From the IMG/VR virus record IMGVR_UViG_3300046002_006786, positions 1-42,712 of that record: a DNA stretch of 42,712 nt; one strand, given 5' to 3'. This stretch comes from a virus. This document shows positions 39,600 through 42,712 of this stretch, in pieces (positions within the stretch are counted from its first letter, which is position 1; each line of letters opens with the position of its first letter). Made by a program: the position numbers and the translations under genes. The notes beneath the pieces are model-generated. The model did no database searches. It worked only from the letters and a program-made list of their open reading frames with translations, and was not told the DNA's origin.

Positions 39600-40530
39600 G
39601 ATTCCGCAAACCACGCCCGCCACCGCCCGCGCGATCTTCGCTGCGCTGGAAAGCAAACAGCGCCGCGACCAGCACCCCCGGATCGCGGCCTCATCTCTGG
39701 GGGGCTGTGAAAGGAGCATTTGGGACAAGTTCCGCTGGCTTTTCCCGGCTGAGATTTTTGACGCCCAGAAGCTCTCGATCTTTGAGACCGGCGAGCACTG
39801 GGAGACCCGCCTCGTTCAGCGGCTCCGCGACGCCGGCATGATCGTCGACGACCTCGACCCTGAGACGGGCGAGCAATGGCGCATCGTGTTCGCGGGCGGC
39901 CATGCATCCGGCCGCACCGACGGCAAGGTTATGGGCGTGCCCGAGGCACCGAAGACCATGCACGTCTTCGAGGCCAAGAGCATGAACGACCGCGCGTTCA
40001 AGGCGCTGTTGAAGGCCGGCTGCGTGCGCGAGGGCAAGCCTGAGCACTATGCCCAGGTTCAGACCTACCTGCACTGTCAGGGCCTGACGCGGGCTTTGTA
40101 CATTTCCGTGAATAAGAACACGGACGAGATGTACGTCGAGCGCATCGAGTACGACGCCCTGTTCGCGGTCGGGCTGATGCTGAAGGCCGAGCGCATCGTC
40201 ACCTCCGACCGGCGCCCGGAGTGTTCGTGTCCGGTCTATTTCCTCAAGGCTGGCTACGGCTGCGCGCCGAACGACGGACTGATGCCGGCGCGGTCATGCC
40301 GGTCGTGCATGCACGTCACGTTCCATCTGGACGGCGACGCTCGCGTTTCGTGCGGCCGCCACAACCGCGACCTCTGCCTTGACGAGCAGAAGGCAGGCTG
40401 CCCGCAGCACCTGTTCAACCCGTATGCAGTGCCGGGGGAGCAGACCGACGTCGACCACGAGAACGAGCGGGTGACGTACCGGCTCGCGAGCGGTGACGTG
40501 TGGATCGACTGCGGCGGGGTGGTGTCGTGA
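39592..40530 (+). CDS. PD-(D/E)XK nuclease (RecB/Cas4-like exonuclease) with C-terminal Cys cluster
   Basis: A 312-residue nuclease. The motif set ASGRTDGKVMG (Asp) and MHVFEAKSM (E-x-K), followed by HYAQVQTYLH (Gln), is that of the RecB/Cas4-like family. An N-terminal Cys (SLGGCER, about 43) and a C-terminal group (ECSC, CRSCMHVTF, VSCGRH, GCPQH) could hold an Fe-S cluster, as in Cas4 and AddB. It is likely the exonuclease partner of the Sak4-like protein. Starts at GTG 39592 inside the previous gene; its stop overlaps the next start (GTGA). Confidence 0.82.
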   Translation: MAEIPQTTPATARAIFAALESKQRRDQHPRIAASSLGGCERSIWDKFRWLFPAEIFDAQKLSIFETGEHWETRLVQRLRDAGMIVDDLDPETGEQWRIVFAGGHASGRTDGKVMGVPEAPKTMHVFEAKSMNDRAFKALLKAGCVREGKPEHYAQVQTYLHCQGLTRALYISVNKNTDEMYVERIEYDALFAVGLMLKAERIVTSDRRPECSCPVYFLKAGYGCAPNDGLMPARSCRSCMHVTFHLDGDARVSCGRHNRDLCLDEQKAGCPQHLFNPYAVPGEQTDVDHENERVTYRLASGDVWIDCGGVVS

Positions 40531-41111
40531 CCGTCGCCACCTCCAAGACTGAAGCCCTCCGCATCGGAGCCGTGTTCTTTCGGTCGACACCGTGCCCCGC
40601 GAACCACGACAGCCCGCGATACGCGCGCGGCGGGCGGTGCGTCGACTGCACCAAGGCTGCGAACGCGATGCGCCTCGGCCATGCGTTCCGCTCCGGCACG
40701 GTGCGCGGGGTGGTCTGCGCCGCGCGTGACGCTGCGGCCTCGGCGGGCGAAACGACCTATGTGGGCACGCCCTGCAAACAGGGGCACCGACTTCGCTTTA
40801 CCGCCTCATCGAACTGCGTTGAGTGCAGCGCCGCGGCGACCGCGCGCGATGCGGAGATGCGTTCGTGGCGGCGGCGCGAAAGGCTCTACGGCATCACCCG
40901 CGAGGAGTTTGACGCGCTGTTCGACAGCCAGAACGGGCTCTGCCCGATCTGCACCGACCAACTCCCCAGCGTCGATCGCACCCACATCGACCACTGCCAC
41001 GGAACGGGCCGCGTCCGCGGTCTGCTGTGCGGTCGCTGCAACCAGGGCATCGGCCTCCTGCGCGAGAGCGAAGCTATCATGCGGAGGGCTATCGCCTATG
41101 TCGCAAGTTAG
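40527..41111 (+). CDS. Recombination endonuclease VII-type nuclease with two extra zinc-like repeats
   Basis: A 194-residue protein. Residues about 110-190 match the endonuclease VII family: YGITREEFDALFDSQNGLCPIC, then THIDHCHGTGRVRGLLCGRCNQGIGLL, with the HIDHCH catalytic region and CxxC pairs binding zinc. Before it are two similar zinc-like units: TPCPANH...GGRCVDC and TPCKQGH...SSNCVEC. The enzyme resolves branched DNA during replication or packaging. It starts with GTG (GTGA overlap). A second junction-cutting enzyme besides RusA in the same operon. Confidence 0.88.
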   Translation: MTVATSKTEALRIGAVFFRSTPCPANHDSPRYARGGRCVDCTKAANAMRLGHAFRSGTVRGVVCAARDAAASAGETTYVGTPCKQGHRLRFTASSNCVECSAAATARDAEMRSWRRRERLYGITREEFDALFDSQNGLCPICTDQLPSVDRTHIDHCHGTGRVRGLLCGRCNQGIGLLRESEAIMRRAIAYVAS

Positions 41112-42712
41112 CCTCCGTGACTACCAGACCGCCGCGAAGCAATCCGTCCTCGATTACTGGGCGGCGGGTGGGGGGAACCCCCTGATCGACATGGCCACAG
41201 GACTCGGCAAGTCGGTCACGCTGGCCAGTCTTACCCGTGAAGTGCTGGACGCATACCCCGGCCTTCGCGTGCTGATGCTGGTCCATGTGGCCGAGCTGGT
41301 TCTTCAAAACAGCCAAGCCCTCCTGCGTCTCTGGCCGCAAGCCCCGGTCGGCATCTACTCCGCCGGCCTCGGTCGCCGCGACACGTCGCAGCGGATCATC
41401 TTCGCCAGCATCCAGTCGGTCTATCGGCGGGCAAAGGAGCTTGGCGCGTTCGACCTGGTCCTGATCGACGAGGCGCATCTGGTCCCGTCGGCAGGCGAGG
41501 GCATGTACCGGCACCTGCTGGACGCCTTGCGTGAGATGCGGCCGGACCTGCGCGTTGCAGGATTCACCGCCACGCCGTTCCGCATGGACTCGGGCCGCCT
41601 CGACGACGGCAAGGACCGCCTGTTCGACGAGATCGTGTTCTCATACGGCATCGGCAAAGGCATCGACGACGGCTGGCTGTCGCCGCTGGTGTCGAAGTCC
41701 GGCGCGACCGAGATCGACGTGTCGATGGTCGCCAAGCGGGGCGGAGAGTTTGTCTCCGGTGCGCTTGAGGCTGCAGCGGACAACGACGCGGTCACGCAAG
41801 CCGCCGTCTCGGAGATCATCTCGCTCGGCGAGGGGCGGCGTTCGTGGCTGGCGTTCTGCGCCGGCGTGAAGCACGCCCATCATGTTCGCGAGGAGTTCGT
41901 GCGGCAGGGCGTGTCCTGCGAGGTCATCTCGGGCGAGACGCATCCGGGCGAGCGGGCGCGGTTCATCGACGACTTCAAGGCCGGGCGGCTGCGGTGCCTC
42001 ACGAACTGCAACGTCCTGACGACCGGGTTTGATAGCCCCGGCCTCGACATGATCGCGTTGCTGCGCCCGACGCTCTCGCCCGGCCTGCTCGTGCAGATGC
42101 TGGGGCGCGGCACCCGGCTGGCGGAGGGCAAGACCGACTGCCTCGTGCTCGACTACACGGGCACGATCCGCCGGCTCGGCCCTGTCGACACGCTCACCGT
42201 CGATCGTCGTCCCGGCAAGAAGGGCGCGCCCGACGCGGCGAAGGTCACCGACGTCCGCGCCAAGGAGTGCCCGACCTGCAAGTCCCTCGCCGCGCTGAAC
42301 GCCCAGACGTGCGCCTTCTGTGGCCACGAATGGACGCTCGACAAGGCCCGGCACGACGCTGAGGCGGACGACGTTGCGATCCTCTCACGGGATCTGCGCA
42401 ACCAGCCGCCGGAGGAGATCCCGGTCGTCACCTGGATGGGTCGTCGGCACGTCAAAGCCGGAAGCCCGGATTCGCTCAGGGTCACCTACTCGGCCGGGCT
42501 GATGTCCTACCCCGAGTGGGTGCTGCTCGGTCACAAGGGTCCGGGCCGCTACCGCGCCGAGAAGTGGTGGGTCGCGCACGGCGGGCGATTGCCGGTGCCG
42601 GACACGATCGAGGACGCCCTTGTGCGTTGGAGCGAGCTTTCGCAGCCCGCCTTCATTGGAATTCAAAAAAACGGAAAGTGGTGGAACATCGTTTCGCGCC
42701 GCTTCACTCAAT
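41098..42712 (+). CDS. DEAD/DEAH-box superfamily 2 helicase (cut by right edge)
   Basis: At least 538 residues with all superfamily 2 motifs: ATGLGKS (about 33-39), DEAH (124-127), FTATPF (156-161) and QMLGRGTR near 340. A zinc ribbon follows (CPTCKSLAALNAQTCAFCGHEW, about 400-421), and a C-terminal domain ends with GIQKNGKWWNIVSRRF. It unwinds DNA for replication or recombination. The gene starts inside the endonuclease VII gene, overlapping it by 14 bases. The last base of the window begins a new codon; if the genome is circular the frame ends at 131 after 42 or so more residues including a Cys/His cluster. Confidence 0.92.
   Translation, partial: MSQVSLRDYQTAAKQSVLDYWAAGGGNPLIDMATGLGKSVTLASLTREVLDAYPGLRVLMLVHVAELVLQNSQALLRLWPQAPVGIYSAGLGRRDTSQRIIFASIQSVYRRAKELGAFDLVLIDEAHLVPSAGEGMYRHLLDALREMRPDLRVAGFTATPFRMDSGRLDDGKDRLFDEIVFSYGIGKGIDDGWLSPLVSKSGATEIDVSMVAKRGGEFVSGALEAAADNDAVTQAAVSEIISLGEGRRSWLAFCAGVKHAHHVREEFVRQGVSCEVISGETHPGERARFIDDFKAGRLRCLTNCNVLTTGFDSPGLDMIALLRPTLSPGLLVQMLGRGTRLAEGKTDCLVLDYTGTIRRLGPVDTLTVDRRPGKKGAPDAAKVTDVRAKECPTCKSLAALNAQTCAFCGHEWTLDKARHDAEADDVAILSRDLRNQPPEEIPVVTWMGRRHVKAGSPDSLRVTYSAGLMSYPEWVLLGHKGPGRYRAEKWWVAHGGRLPVPDTIEDALVRWSELSQPAFIGIQKNGKWWNIVSRRFTQ

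Noticed and set aside
42618-42632. Possible further late-motif copy (GTGCGTTGG)
   Set aside because: It breaks the TTGA part, lies in the early helicase coding region and precedes no gene start.

Overview
The window looks like a complete, or nearly complete, temperate podovirus genome of about 42.7 kb with no host genes in it. The virion genes are of T7 type (portal, scaffold, capsid, two tail tubular proteins, three ejection proteins, T7-type tail fibre). The lifestyle genes are lambda-like (repressor and Cro-like pair with shared operators, excisionase, tyrosine integrase, attachment site). A GC-rich sequence by eye, an attachment site made of the 3' half of an alphaproteobacterial-type tRNA-Pro(TGG), and clustered GANTC sites (the target of the CcrM methylase) all point to an alphaproteobacterial host, perhaps in or near Caulobacterales. 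The host is an inference. The helicase gene is cut by the right edge, and its reading frame continues from base 1 to a stop at 129-131, so the record may be a circular or circularly permuted genome opened inside that gene.

Layout. (1) 1-2870, plus strand: end of the helicase frame, two small genes, and a large primase-polymerase/DUF3987 replication protein, closed by a bidirectional terminator. (2) 2959-5885, minus strand: an accessory operon of small genes including the antirestriction protein ArdA. (3) About 5886-6385: a non-coding region with seven copies of a 14-bp repeat, most carrying a GANTC site, next to an AT-rich stretch. It is a candidate replication origin or a divergent operator. 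(4) 6389-8153: two helix-turn-helix proteins (the second a possible small terminase), a G-rich tract and a putative virion protein. (5) 8158-11223: lysis cassette (membrane protein, holin, M15 endolysin, overlapping spanin pair), then a helix-turn-helix/phosphoesterase protein and two small genes. (6) 11278-30911: structural and packaging genes. (7) 30912-31139: attachment site with likely integrase arm sites. (8) 31140-36549, minus strand: a tightly overlapped leftward operon running from early hypothetical genes through a Lar-like zinc-ribbon protein to excisionase, integrase and a GIY-YIG protein. (9) 36652-37270: divergent repressor and Cro-like genes with operators. (10) 37267-42712, plus strand: RusA resolvase, Sak4-like ATPase, DUF669 protein, PD-(D/E)XK nuclease, endonuclease VII and DEAH helicase.

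The most interesting signal is a 10-base motif, GTGCGTTGAG, found seven times (one copy with a final A), all on the plus strand between 8.1 and 29.3 kb and nearly all just ahead of a late transcription unit. In four copies the TTGA part lies exactly 34-36 bases before the ATG of terL, scaffold, tail tubular A or tail fibre, and those starts have no ribosome binding site. The simplest reading is a phage-specific late promoter whose -35 element is the motif and whose transcripts begin at the start codon, giving leaderless late mRNAs. The Cro-like gene shows a similar geometry. No phage RNA polymerase, sigma factor or known late activator was recognised in the window.

All calls come from reading the sequence. 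No database search was run.
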